A DNA stretch of 64,000 nucleotides from Incurvaria masculella (Eukaryota > Arthropoda > Insecta > Lepidoptera > Incurvariidae), in the NCBI GenBank assembly GCA_946894095.1, contig OX335643.1:12201036-12265035 (forward strand). The letters run 5' to 3'. A program made the translations under genes and the position numbers. A model generated the notes under the pieces. It was not told the DNA's origin. It made no database searches and was given only the letters and a program-made list of their open reading frames with translations. Shown one piece after another: positions 1 through 11,500 of the stretch (its first letter is position 1; each line of letters opens with the position of its first letter).

Positions 1-219
1 GAGTAGACTTTTGGAGAGCAGTTTGTTACAATCTCTGAAAAAATTATGTCACGAGTCACCGCTAATGGCTAGTTCCTCTTCTAGTGATCAAATTATTTTC
101 GTTTACTTATGGTTCCAATATTGTAGAAAAGTTAATTTCTGAACTTTTTGACTAAAGGTGGAAATCTAAATTGAAAAGGAATTATTTGTTAATGCATAAA
201 TGTAATTTTTACGTAAGTA

Positions 220-719
220 CAGGGGGCCCATTCAGGTAAGAGTGAGTTCGAATTCGTCACTAAATATCAACTCACTTTTTTTAATAGTCAATGTTTCCAC
301 ACTTCTTGAACATCATTACAGTTAGGTAATAATCTGGTCTGTCCCGCGTAAATACGTTGGAAGTATAAATAACGGTTCCGTTATTTAAAGACAAATCCTT
401 TGTCAGCCTCAGTGGCCCAGTGGCACGAGGTGGTAGGGTTTATCCCGCCCGGGTTGGTACCATCGCTTTGGATGAACGATGGTCGAAGCGGCAATGAAAA
501 TTGTCCGTGTTTTCCATCCAGTTCAATGTAGCCGTGCAATATAAGGAAGGTCCTGGCATGGCACCTAGTTCCCATGTGAGGTGTTGGGCTAATACCATGA
601 CAGAACTTGTGGTATTAGCCATCCATGTCCAGTCACATAAAAAAAAAATATATTTCCCAGTTATTTTGAGGTTAACTCACTCCCGAATTCGAACTCTCTC
701 TTACCTGAATGGGCCCCCA
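220..719. mobile_element. MITE K with terminal inverted repeats, split by a SINE
   Basis: The left end (221-256) and right end (682-718) are inverted copies starting GGGGGCCCATTCAGG and running into GTTCGAATTCG. A SINE copy (402-649) lies between them. No transposase is present. Family not recognised. The 220 bp before it hold only a fragment resembling the inside of family E (about 100-215). Confidence 0.7.
402..649 (+). mobile_element. 5S-type SINE copy 1 (internally deleted)
   Basis: Starts GTCAGCCTCAGTGGCCCAG like the copy at 47690, then jumps to GGTGGTAGGG, so the 5S-like head is lost. The body and A-rich end (CACATAAAAA) match. It is inserted inside MITE K. Confidence 0.8.
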
Positions 720-861
720 GAGCGTGTCACCCTCGACGCCACATTAGGCATTGGCATTTGCAAGGAAAACGTGTGTTGGTCAAATTCCAATATGTGACGT
801 CTAGGTTGATGCCGAATTGCCGTATGTATATCAAGCTATCTTATACCTTAGATAATATTTA

Positions 862-1330
862 ATTTGACGGCTTACCGCGGGTATGAGAATTTTCAGGTTT
901 TTTTTTAATCCGATAAAAGAGTATGCAATAATCAACCATGGAGAATGCTCGTCGGAGCTACATAACGCTGTACCTCCGGCACCTTTCTATACCTTCGTTC
1001 AGTGCGGAACAGGGAGAAAATGCACATATTCACAGTCAACATTCCAAAAAAAAAGAAACCACCGACCTTAATCTATAGGGACGGAAAACTATGGATTGAG
1101 CTCTCTTCCGAGGTAATTTCCCCAAAGTACAACCTGGGGTCCTTCAAACATGGTGGAATTCCTTCAAACATTCCGAGGTAATTCCCCCAAAGTACAACCT
1201 GGGGTCCTTCAAACATGAAAGCTTATGGCCGGCCGGCATGGTTTTCGCGGCCACCCTGTAAGTTCGAAATCCCATGGATTTCGTCGGGCACCTTAAGATG
1301 TGCTGGCGAACGCCATAAGCGCGCTTATCA
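862..1330 (+). pseudogene. LINE relic, C-terminal part of ORF2
   Basis: Fragments read HGECSSELHN and LSSEVISPKYNLGSFKH, patterns of the extreme C-terminus of a jockey-like ORF2. A 45-bp block around CCCCAAAGTACAACCTGGGG is duplicated in tandem (about 1105-1150 and 1170-1215). No intact frame. A sister relic is at 55310-55750. Confidence 0.55.
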
Positions 1331-1436
1331 TAAAATATGTATAGGGCAGCGCTATGAGATTTATTAGGTACATATTCTGCACTACGAGTTGACCCGCCCT
1401 ACTCGCTTCATACTTGGAATTTTAGGGATTTTGGTT

Positions 1437-1738
1437 TAAAAAACCGGCCAAGTGAGAGTCGGTCTGGCACACGAAGGGTTCCGTACCATCATACAAGATT
1501 AACACAAAAAATCACGTTTTTGGTAGGGGCGGCTCTAATATTTTTTATTTTTTTTTAATGTTGATGTTCTTATAGCGGCAAAATAAATACACACTGTGGA
1601 AATTTCAACTGCCTGTCCATTACGGTTCATGATATACAGCCTTGTGACAGACGGACGGACGGACGGATGGACGGACAGCGGAGGCTTAGTAATAGGGTTT
1701 CGTTGAAACCTTTGGGTACGGAACCTTTAAAATCGTTC
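1437..1738 (-). mobile_element. Repeat family B, copy 1
   Basis: Reads from AAAAACCGGCCAAGTG through CACGAAGGGTTCCGTAC to a GACG tetranucleotide run (1650-1675) and GGGTACGGAACC. Same family, opposite orientation, as 14954, 15877 and 62709. Non-coding and very common in lepidopteran DNA. Confidence 0.75.
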
Positions 1739-2572
1739 CGTCGGTCCTTATAGGGTGATTTAATAAAATAAAACTGCGCGTTTTGTGTACATTATACTTT
1801 ACTTCTTAACGGACCATAATCTTTATTCAATAAGCACAAACATTGATTAGGTTTGCAACATACATTTCTGGTATTTACGACTGTAGGGTATAGGTAGGAC
1901 AAGTTTCAATATTTTATTATACACATGATGCCTAAGGATTCTCAATACCAACATCTATTATGTATTTAAAATAACTATGCAGACATTCATCTATTCACAC
2001 TTGAGAAATAGAAACTTTTCAATGACAAACTTAACGGAAAACCACTTACACCTCCTTGTGAATATGTAGACGGGTAAGTTTGTTACATGACTTAAAATAA
2101 TGTAACCTAATCTTGCACATTTTTTCTGGCAATAACAAGTAATCAAACGTACTTAATACAATTTCAGGGTACCTAAGTTTATTCGGAAACAACAAAACCC
2201 CTCAATGTAATTAAATAGTATTTATTTTCAGCCAACTTATGTATTGAAACACTCACAAAATACAATAGTCTTACCATTATTCTTTCTCTTTGGTTAAAAA
2301 CCACACACGCTTGTTAATTACTTCCATCAAAATGAGTATGTACCTATATTCTCTACTTTGGTGCGTAAGCTGTAAGAATAGCATAGACTTATCTTCTCCA
2401 AGAGGATTTTATTGGTATCTGCGTACTTGAAATTTGGACTTTACCTTGCAATTTATTTTCATTTTCCTTAATTACTAAGCGAAGGTACCTATACAACTTA
2501 AGACATAACTTTAACGAAATAAATAATATAAACACATCACTTCAAGACGCATTCAGAGAGAATGTGTGAAAA

Positions 2573-2632
2573 CATAGTACGAGATTAGCACTGGACTAAC
2601 CATACAAAAACCGGTTTAGTCCGGCTGATTTT
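2573..2632. repeat. Family G end fragment
   Basis: TAGTACGAGATTAGCACTGG, then ACCATACAAAAACCGG, matches the inverted ends of the element at 44598-45388. Confidence 0.6.
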
Positions 2633-2641
2633 ATTTTATTA

Positions 2642-2748
2642 GCGAGATCTACATTTGAAGCATTGTAATCAGATTTTGGTTGGTTAGAGCAATACTTTTT
2701 CCGATTATTTTCAAAATCTGATTACAATGCTTCAAATGTAGATGTCGC
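2642..2748. repeat. Perfect 31-bp inverted repeat (hairpin)
   Basis: 2647-2677 and 2713-2743 are exact reverse complements, separated by 35 nt; with one mismatch the stem extends a few more bases. Adjoins the family-G fragment. Could be a tiny foldback or a small-RNA precursor. Confidence 0.8.
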
Positions 2749-5116
2749 TGAAACTCAAATTAATGAGATAACGGTAATGTCGTATACATTAAATACATAA
2801 AATTATCATATTAACGTATTTTCCGATACCTAAATTTAGGATAACTTTTTGTTACATAATAATGATTAAATATTTATTGATACCTTGTCCATGATTAGCT
2901 CTAATCGTTATGTACCTGGTCATTGGAATGTGTTTATAAAAATATCTTAAAGGATCTAAAAATGTTTTTCAACTGTATGATTTGGCCATTAGAGGAAGGT
3001 GTGCTAAACAATAAAACGTAGATATTTAAAATAATTTGAATACAATAAGAATGTATGGATTACCATCACGCACGCACTGATTATAGATAAAAGATAATTA
3101 AAATAACTGTTGTAGTGACTTCATTTATTATTAGTTGAATGAGAAGCAGGATTAAGGGGAATTTTAGATATCAGACTACACTCGAACAAAAAAAAACTCC
3201 CAACTAGGTACTTAGGTATAGCAACACAATCGTGGCGACAGTAGCAAAAGTAAACGCTGAAGTTGACAAAATGTTTGCCATTTAAATTCCTTTATAGCAT
3301 AGTTCATGGAACAGCGCATCCTTAGATAATAACAATTCTGTATTATATTTATTTCATTGCTAAGATTATATGTTTAGTTCCAATATCGGTGGTAACTACG
3401 TCCTGAAAAAGAATTTATTTCTAATTATTGGGGTTACATATGTAGATGTTGATTTATGTCTATGTATTACTAGAACTATTTCACTGATATTTTCTTAAAA
3501 AGCTTTTGCATAGGTACGGTGAACAGCGCTCATTATTACAAAATATTATTTATATATATATATATATATAATTAAACACTAGCAGCATACAGCTGATGAG
3601 TGTATTCTTCATTAATCTGAGTGCACTTGGATTGTTTTTCGTGTATGTTATTAAATATATGGTACTTTCTTATGTGCATTTCTATATTGTCCTTTTTTAC
3701 TATTTACCAATTTCAATTTAACTACTTTTTCAGACAGTTGATTATAAGCGTGTACTACAAGTTTTATCAAAAACAGGCTTACGTTTTTTGTCTTATTTTT
3801 AGTTAACTAAGGCCATCGCCAATATTTAACGAGAACATTTATTAGAGAGTGTCATCATAGTTTCCTTTCAGGATGTTTAAGGTATCAATAATGGGTATTA
3901 ATGAAGTGTTCACGCTGTCTTCTTTCTTCGAAGATATGAGGAGCTCGCGAGCGAAATTTAAATGTAATCTGCTCACGTGGCAGATGTAATAGCGATAACC
4001 ATGTCATGTCATAAACGAGACGTTAGTCTTGACTTTTCAACTGGTAGTGCTTCGAATTTTGTTAAACTATATGAGGTGATGTCCACGGCGCCTTTGCATT
4101 AACGAGTACAGCTAATTATATGAAATAAAAACCACTCGGAGCAGACCAACAATTCCATTGATTGTATATGGTTTCCAGCCATGTAGTACGGCAATCGCCT
4201 TTTTTTTATTAACAACTCAATCTTTATATTCAAATAAATATGACTGAATGGAACGTATTTAATATTAATATTTAATTACATATTAAACAGTGACTGTAAT
4301 ATACTTATCAACTATGCTCTACGAATGCTCGTTATATGACGAATATTCAAATTTGATTTAAATTGTGTTTTATTATAGTGACAATACTAGTCACCTACGT
4401 CTACATGAATAATAACAACACTTTAGATATGTGAGAAGCTGTTTTATTGTCTACGACTTTAAAAGGAAATTATCCATAGATTTCGGTTAAATTCCACCCG
4501 TTTGCCAAAATATTTTTTCCCATTACGAGCAAGATCATCATTCAATGTATTTAAATTATTTAAACTACACATTTTTGGTATTTTTACATTTACTACATAA
4601 ATATAAATATTTGATTATTAATATTCTTAATAACATTATGGAACGTTGTGCTTAAAAGTACATTTCAATTACTGACTTCGAAAATGTTGACACCTTAAGC
4701 TAAGGGTGGTGCAGGACCCCTTAATCAAATATACACTGATGCATATTATATTGTTTACTTAACGTTTATTGCACATTTCATATAGATAAATTATGTTAAT
4801 TTTGATGTAAGGACTTGGTTTGGACTCTTTCAAATGATTTAGTGGCAGTTTCAAAATATCTTTAACCACAAATGTTTATTGCTGGTTACTGTTGAGTAAT
4901 GATTTTTGCTTTGATTACATGTTTATTATTTATTATGCAAAATAATCGATAGGCGTGTACCCTGCAGTAGATCGTCACATACTGCTAATAATATAAAGAA
5001 GAATAACACCACCGTTTCACTCTAAACACTTTCATTTACAGTAATCAAATATAGGTACCTATTGCTGTTTCACATTGTCAAACATTAAAAATACACAAAT
5101 TACAACATTAATGTTG

Positions 5117-5122
5117 TTTATT
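5117..5122 (-). terminator. Candidate poly(A) signal for stoned
   Basis: AATAAA on the minus strand about 305 nt after the stnB stop. Such hexamers are frequent in AT-rich DNA, so this is only a plausible 3' end. Confidence 0.3.
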
Positions 5123-5427
5123 TAATGACACCTTACACCACACCATCTGACATTATCACTACCCATATTAATCGTTTCGTGTCCCAAAATATTGATATCA
5201 TAAGTAAGTCTCCCACCATAAATTTGGCCTCTATGAAAGGGGCTAGGGGCTAGTAAATCTTAACCGCATTTCATTGACGAGAGATATAAAGATTGTGGTC
5301 GTGTTAGTGAGTGTACGTGTAGCACTGCACGACCTCCGCGCCTCACCCCTCTGATGGCATACAGAAGGCCAAGTTCACGATAGAAGAACTATTGTCTATT
5401 TTTAAATCCTATTTTTAGTGTTCGATT

Positions 5428-5566
5428 TTAGTCAGAGTCAGAATCAGACGACGGTGCCTGAGGGACCGGAGCAAGTGGCGCAGGGGCCTGCGTTTTCTGT
5501 GTGGGAACGACTGTTGCGGCCACGTAAGCTGCTGTTGACGAACCCGTAGTGTGCTCGATCCCCACG
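5428..5566 (-). CDS. stnB: stnB exon 14 with stop
   Basis: Codes residues 1198-1243: VGIEH followed by an alanine-, proline- and threonine-rich tail ending SSDSDSD and TAA (5430-5428). Acceptor TATTCCAG. The acidic Ser-Asp tail fits none of the listed domains. Chosen because it is the first downstream acceptor that keeps frame. Confidence 0.88.
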
Positions 5567-8500
5567 CTGGAATATACGAGCAAGATGACGTTAGGCATTG
5601 CATAGGAAACATCAGTAGGTTAGGTTATGGTTAGGTTACGTCAACATTACAATAGGCTCTCACAATTAAGGGATTTTCTTACCATGTTGCAATCAATACC
5701 AGGACAAAACAATCATAACGTTCTCTAATAAAAGCCCTTTAAGTGTCGATTAAGATAAATAAGCACTTGGTGAAAACAAAGCTGGCATCAGCAATGTCTG
5801 GCATGGCTCCTAGATCCTTCAGAAATGCGATCTGATAAGCTCACATCATGGCAGTAAGTGTCACGTATGAGTAAACAAACCACGTCGGGGTCACCAATGT
5901 AGCGAGGTAAAACATGTAGTCTCGCTAGGCTGGGCTGGAGTGAATAAACGACCTCCGACCGTAACATACGTCTTTCACAACGGCCTAGCGAGCAGGTTGT
6001 TTTCTACATATTACAATCTAAACATCTATGTCCAGTACAATAAACATACTCAATTTGAAACTCACGTGTACTCGTGCCTCGCCAGATAGCGGACGTACTT
6101 CTCGGGAGGGTCGTCCGAGTCGTGGTTCTGCAGCGACACGGAGCGGACCGTCATGTGGGAAACCTGCGTCGCCGGCATCGTGAATTCGACGTACGCGAAC
6201 TTGGCCAGCTCGGGCGGTATCTGGTCGTAGCTGGTCAGCGCCATGCGGCACACCAAGTTGTGTGTCGTGTACGCACCTGTTATAATCAAGATATAGCATT
6301 TGGCAGCAATGTTTGGTTGTTTTCCAGGGGCCTTCAAAGATTTTGAAATTCCCCAACATCCAATATATCTAGATATATATACACATTATTTTTATTCAGG
6401 ATGCTGGTATCTTAATTGTTAGCTACACTTGGATAATGTAGGTTGTACTTACTAGCTGACAGAGTTTAATCAGCCAAGATTAGTATTGTATTGAATGAAA
6501 GATGGTCGAAACCCAATTAAAATGTCTGTGTTTTCCGTACAGTTCGGACTGTGTTTTGATATGCTAGTTTCAATGAAATAAGGATTGACACTAACCATCC
6601 ATGTTTAGTGATTCACCTAAATGATCAGGTGTATTGACAATAGATCGATTTAAAGGCATATTTAAAGAACATAGTAAAGTATCACTTACCTTGGCCTTCT
6701 TTTGGCAGCCTGGGCATCCTCCAGACTATCGCTCTATGTTGGTGCTCGTACTTGGCCTGGCCTGAAGTTACCTCTATTAGAGATTCCTGAAGCGTTTCTA
6801 CAGTGCCCAAGAACCGTTCGATGCCTTTAATCTTGCCGGTTCGCCTAGAAAAAATAATGTTTGGTATTTTAATTCCATGTTTTGTCAAATCGTTTTCCAA
6901 AACCAGGCAGCCAGGTTGTATTTAATTTAAGTAACTCGTAGCTCTAGGGCGCGGAGACTAGCTTCTCACGCCAGATGTCATGGTTTCAATCTCCTCCCCG
7001 TTCATGCTCTTTCTTATCTTTCTGTTTTGTATAAGTGAAATTAATTCGAATGCGAGCTGTGTCATGGTTCGGAGTGCATCTAAAAATATAGACCCTCTTC
7101 ACCTACTAGGTGGAAGGATTATGCCAGCACCTGTAGTAGCATCGCACTGAGAAAGAAATATTGTCGAAAGGGCAATTAAAAATGGTCTGATTTTCCATCC
7201 CATTTAATGTATCAGTGCTTACAAAGGAAAGGCCCTTGCAAAACACCGAATACCTTCGGGTATGCTGTGCATTGTGCTAATGTCATGTTGGTAGGTATGA
7301 TATTAGCCATTCATGTCCAGTTATATTAAAAAGATAAAAAGTAGCAGTAAACAAGGCTCTCCACGCTGGTGATAAAACATTCTACTCAGCCAAGATTCCG
7401 ATAGCCGTAAAATTATTGCAAGTTAAAGCAGGTGACCAAATGTCGTGTCGACTCCTTCATGAGAATAAACGTAGTGATTAAAGTATTCGACCACATTCGT
7501 GTTTACCTGTGCGCAGATTTGACGGATCCATATCGGAAGTGCTTTTCAACCCGAAACAGGTAAATCCAGCACTCCGGGATTGGGAATCGTATCATGACAT
7601 CCTCGCAAGGCACCTGACCCAACTTTCTGGAAGCGAACCCTGGTACCAGCACGTCGGCACGTAGCTCCACCTGTATCGATAGTATAGCTTTAGCCTATCC
7701 ACCCATCAAGTGACACAACATTTATTACTTCGTTTAATACAGTTTTGTTTGAATCGCGTCATTTATATTGAAGGATTGTTCCAATTTTGAAAATAATCAG
7801 AAAAATAATTTGCGCTGGAAATTCATATGAAGCAGGATACGAATCTGCGACCTTTGGATTACATGTCCACTGCCCTTACTTGGAGCTGTCCAGACATTTA
7901 CGGCAGTCAACTACATATTTTCTCGATTGTATTCTAATCGGCACAACGACCACTAGATGGCGCTGATTTCGCGTACTATTCCTACGCTAAGGTATTTTTG
8001 CTACAGCGATTAAGATATCAAATTAATTCTGTTCATTTTCGATATCAGTTTGATCATGGCATCAGACAGTATACAATACTAGGTCAGATTCAACTTAATA
8101 TTTTTGTTTCTTTAAGACATTACCGTTTCCTTCTTAAATTTAGGGTGAACAACGACAATTCCAAACTTGTTGTTTTTAATTCTATACATTAATAAATTTA
8201 ATGTATAAATTTTTTCGTTAAGCTATCTTACTTTTAATGATAGCTAGCTGAAATAACTTTGTCATTAATGGACCACTAGTTTTGTAAAACTTTTTGTAAA
8301 CAAATGAGATAGCGAATTTTCTAGTGGAATGGAAATAATTAAATCAAACAATTTCCAGAACATCATGTTATAGCTATACCTTGTTTCCTGTGACGCACAT
8401 GACAGCCTTTAACTGCAAAGGTAGCTCCCTGTTCTTCGGTGGCCGAATTCTGAACCGCATCAGTTCGATGTAGCATGCATCAGGTGGCTTGAATCTGTGG

Positions 8501-11500
8501 AAACAACCAGGATATTTACATGGCCATGATTTACCTTGTCTGTGTAGTAAGTGGTTTTATGTAAGCGAAAAAACTGGTTTTATGTTCAAGAATTTTAAAA
8601 AGACATAGAGCCCGCAGACATTACAATACTAAAGAAAAAAACAAGACACTCGCATAGTAAATCTTTTAAAAGTAGCATAGAATAATAGTGTGATGTGATT
8701 CTAGCTATTTCAAATGATGTCAAAATGGAAAACTGTTAAGATTTCTGTTAAAAACGTATCATCAACTTCTGTCTGAAAACGACGAATGCCGAAATATTAC
8801 AGCTTTTTCACATTCCGTGATTTTGTTTCAAGATTCTCCTGCTTCCTATCATGCCTCCTTGTAGATTCAGAATTACTGCTAACATTCGATCCTTATACTA
8901 TAAATAAACGGCTAGGCTGCTAACCCCAAGAAGGAGAAGAACAGCTAAGCACCAGACCAGACAAACACCAGATAAGCTCTCCATCGGATTTGTATTTTTC
9001 TCTTGTTTTTATTTGTTTTGTTTTTTGTCTGCCGGCTCTATATTCAGATTTTTAATAACAACCATTGTTCATTTTTTGTGTTTGTTGCAGAGACACCAGT
9101 TCATTTTCACCAGAGATGTTTTAAATAGTAAACAAATTACATACTTGACATAAAGATGTGTGAATTATAATATACATATATGATAATGTATACGTTTTAA
9201 AATGGTAACGCGTGCTCTAACGAGTGCTCTACCAAAGAGAAAAAGTACGCACTTGATAATCTGCGTCTTGGTGAACTCCTCGGGCTGCACGCACGCGTGG
9301 AACTCCGTGTCCTCGACGCGGATCCACTCCTCCGTGACCACCGGGATGATGTCGTGGCGGCCGACCACCTCGCGGCCCTGCCGCCGCATGTCGTTCACGC
9401 CGAGCTCGATGTCGGGCATGCCTGCGGGCGCGTGGTCTTGCTCGTGAGCCGTCTCCGCACATTGATAGTGCGCCGTGCACGAATGATAAATAGGAAAGTA
9501 GGGCTTCATGTAATTCCGTGCTCAGGGTTCAGGAATCTTTTAAACGACAAGATCGCTTTTCTAGTGATTTTTAAAACGATTCTCTCAATGGAACTATTAT
9601 TTTTTTATTTTAGAAAATCGCTTTGACAACCGTAATTAAAGCTGTGTTCTCGACTGAAAGATTTCTGATTCCTGAACACGGAATTCCAATAATAGGCCTG
9701 CTTGACTAGAGACACGCCCGACAGTGAATTTCGTGGTATACAGAATGTGAACGGGCTTATGGTCCAAACGTTACCAGATATTCCTGGTCATATTTGGAGC
9801 AAAAATGCCCGATTAAATTTTATTGTACGACTTAAAAAATAATCCACTTCCCCATACATTTTGTGTCTAGGCATTTTTGTAAATACCTCTGTACATTGCA
9901 AAAACCACATAATTACGGAAAATGTGTGAAACATTACAAACCTATCTTATTGTGGGTGAATGTTTCGAGACATTTTTTTCCGTTTTTATTATAAAACCCA
10001 TTTAAACGACTTGGTTTCATACCTGGCTCCGCTCGGGTCAATGTCGTTTTGGACATTCAATATTCAAGCGAGCGGAAGTAAAAAGAAATAATTTTGCTTA
10101 CAATTACTCACCGAAGTTTCATCGCTATAGTTTGAATGGCTTAGGAGCAAAGAAATTAAAAAGTATTTTGTTAGGAACAAATACAGGACAAAACATTTAT
10201 CTATACAAACATTGCCACTGCATGCCGCCGCCTCCGCACCGCACCTTTCACCCGTGTAACTCGTAGAGGTCACGCGGGTGACCTCCTACGGGAAATAAAA
10301 AAAAGCACCCCTAGTTTGCAAATAATATTCAATAATAAAATAACCTATATGCTTGGACAAATCAAAATACTTAACACACTTGCGCAAGTTTCTTTTCGGT
10401 TCTCATTCGTCCGTTATAATCGAGCCGTCTATAAAAAACCGGCCAAGTGCTGGTCGGACTCGCACACGAAGGGTTCCGTACGATTTGACCCAAAGAAATC
10501 ACGTTTCTTGCTTTAATTTTTATTCTGACCCCAAAAATAACGTCAACATTATTTCATTTTTAATTATTTTACTACACATTTGGATGAAATTATAAGACAA
10601 TCTTTAAAAAATATACACATATATACATGAGGCTGCTTTTGGCATCTATAGTTTTAGTTGTTATGACTTTAGTTAGGTTTCATATGTGTTTACTGAAGGT
10701 AGCGGGACTCTGATATTTGTATACTTGAAGAAATGATTTCTTTGTATATTGGCCACGGCACAATTTCCCTAACCTTCAATTGTCAGATTTTCTTATTTTT
10801 TTTTAAATCACTTAAGAACGGCCCGTAAGCTATGCTCCCCATACAAACGTAGTTTACTAATCATTTGGAAACCGCTATTCCAATTAAATTGATATTTAAT
10901 ATCTAATATCAGGTAACAAATATCTGTGTCTGCATGCTTTTGTTTTTTTGAAAAATCCAAACCGAATGAACTGAATGCAAAAAGAAAATCTTCATACCAA
11001 TTTTGTTTTCTCTGTCGTTTGAACCAGAATACATTTACCGAAAAAACAAAGGCATGCAGACACGGATATTTGTAGCCTAATGGTAGATACCAATTATCAA
11101 GTAAGTTGGAACAGTGGTTTTCCAATCATTAGTAAACTACGTTTGTATGGGAGGCGAAATTTTCAGGTGCTTACGGGCCGACCTTAAGACCTCCGTTTAT
11201 TTGTATGTAAATATCTGTATTTTCCAGTACAAAAATATTAAATGACAATAAAAAAGGACAACTTTTCCAATGTTTATTAATCGATATTTACCAATCTGAT
11301 AAATAAAATCATAGAGACCATATATTTTGGAATCCAAACTTTTTAAAACCTATTAAAACATTGAGAGCATTAAAACAGTTATCACCCGTGGCATGGAGAA
11401 TTAATAGGGTAACCGCTAAGCATCCGAAAATAACGCTCTCGATTCAAACGTACTAATACGAAAAGCACTGTTCGAATTAGTTAACTTGATTTTTGGTATC

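Larger units (their letters stand above)
1739..5116. other. AT-rich flank downstream of stoned, no gene seen
   Basis: Besides the family-G piece and hairpin listed separately, only short AT-rich ORFs (such as 3621-3806) and a TA run (about 3551-3570) are present. No exon, RNA gene or recognised transposon. Confidence 0.5.

Noticed and set aside
3621..3806. 61-aa hydrophobic ORF
   Set aside because: AT-rich composition alone gives Phe, Tyr and Leu; no start context, neighbour or domain supports it.
6018..6346. Overlapping ORFs on both strands around stnB exon 13
   Set aside because: They are GC-rich shadows of the true exon; only one minus-strand frame joins the neighbours and reads as a mu-homology domain.
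9165..9626. Several ORFs over stnB exon 9
   Set aside because: Same reason: high GC keeps other frames open. Only 9421-9253 on the minus strand is conserved.
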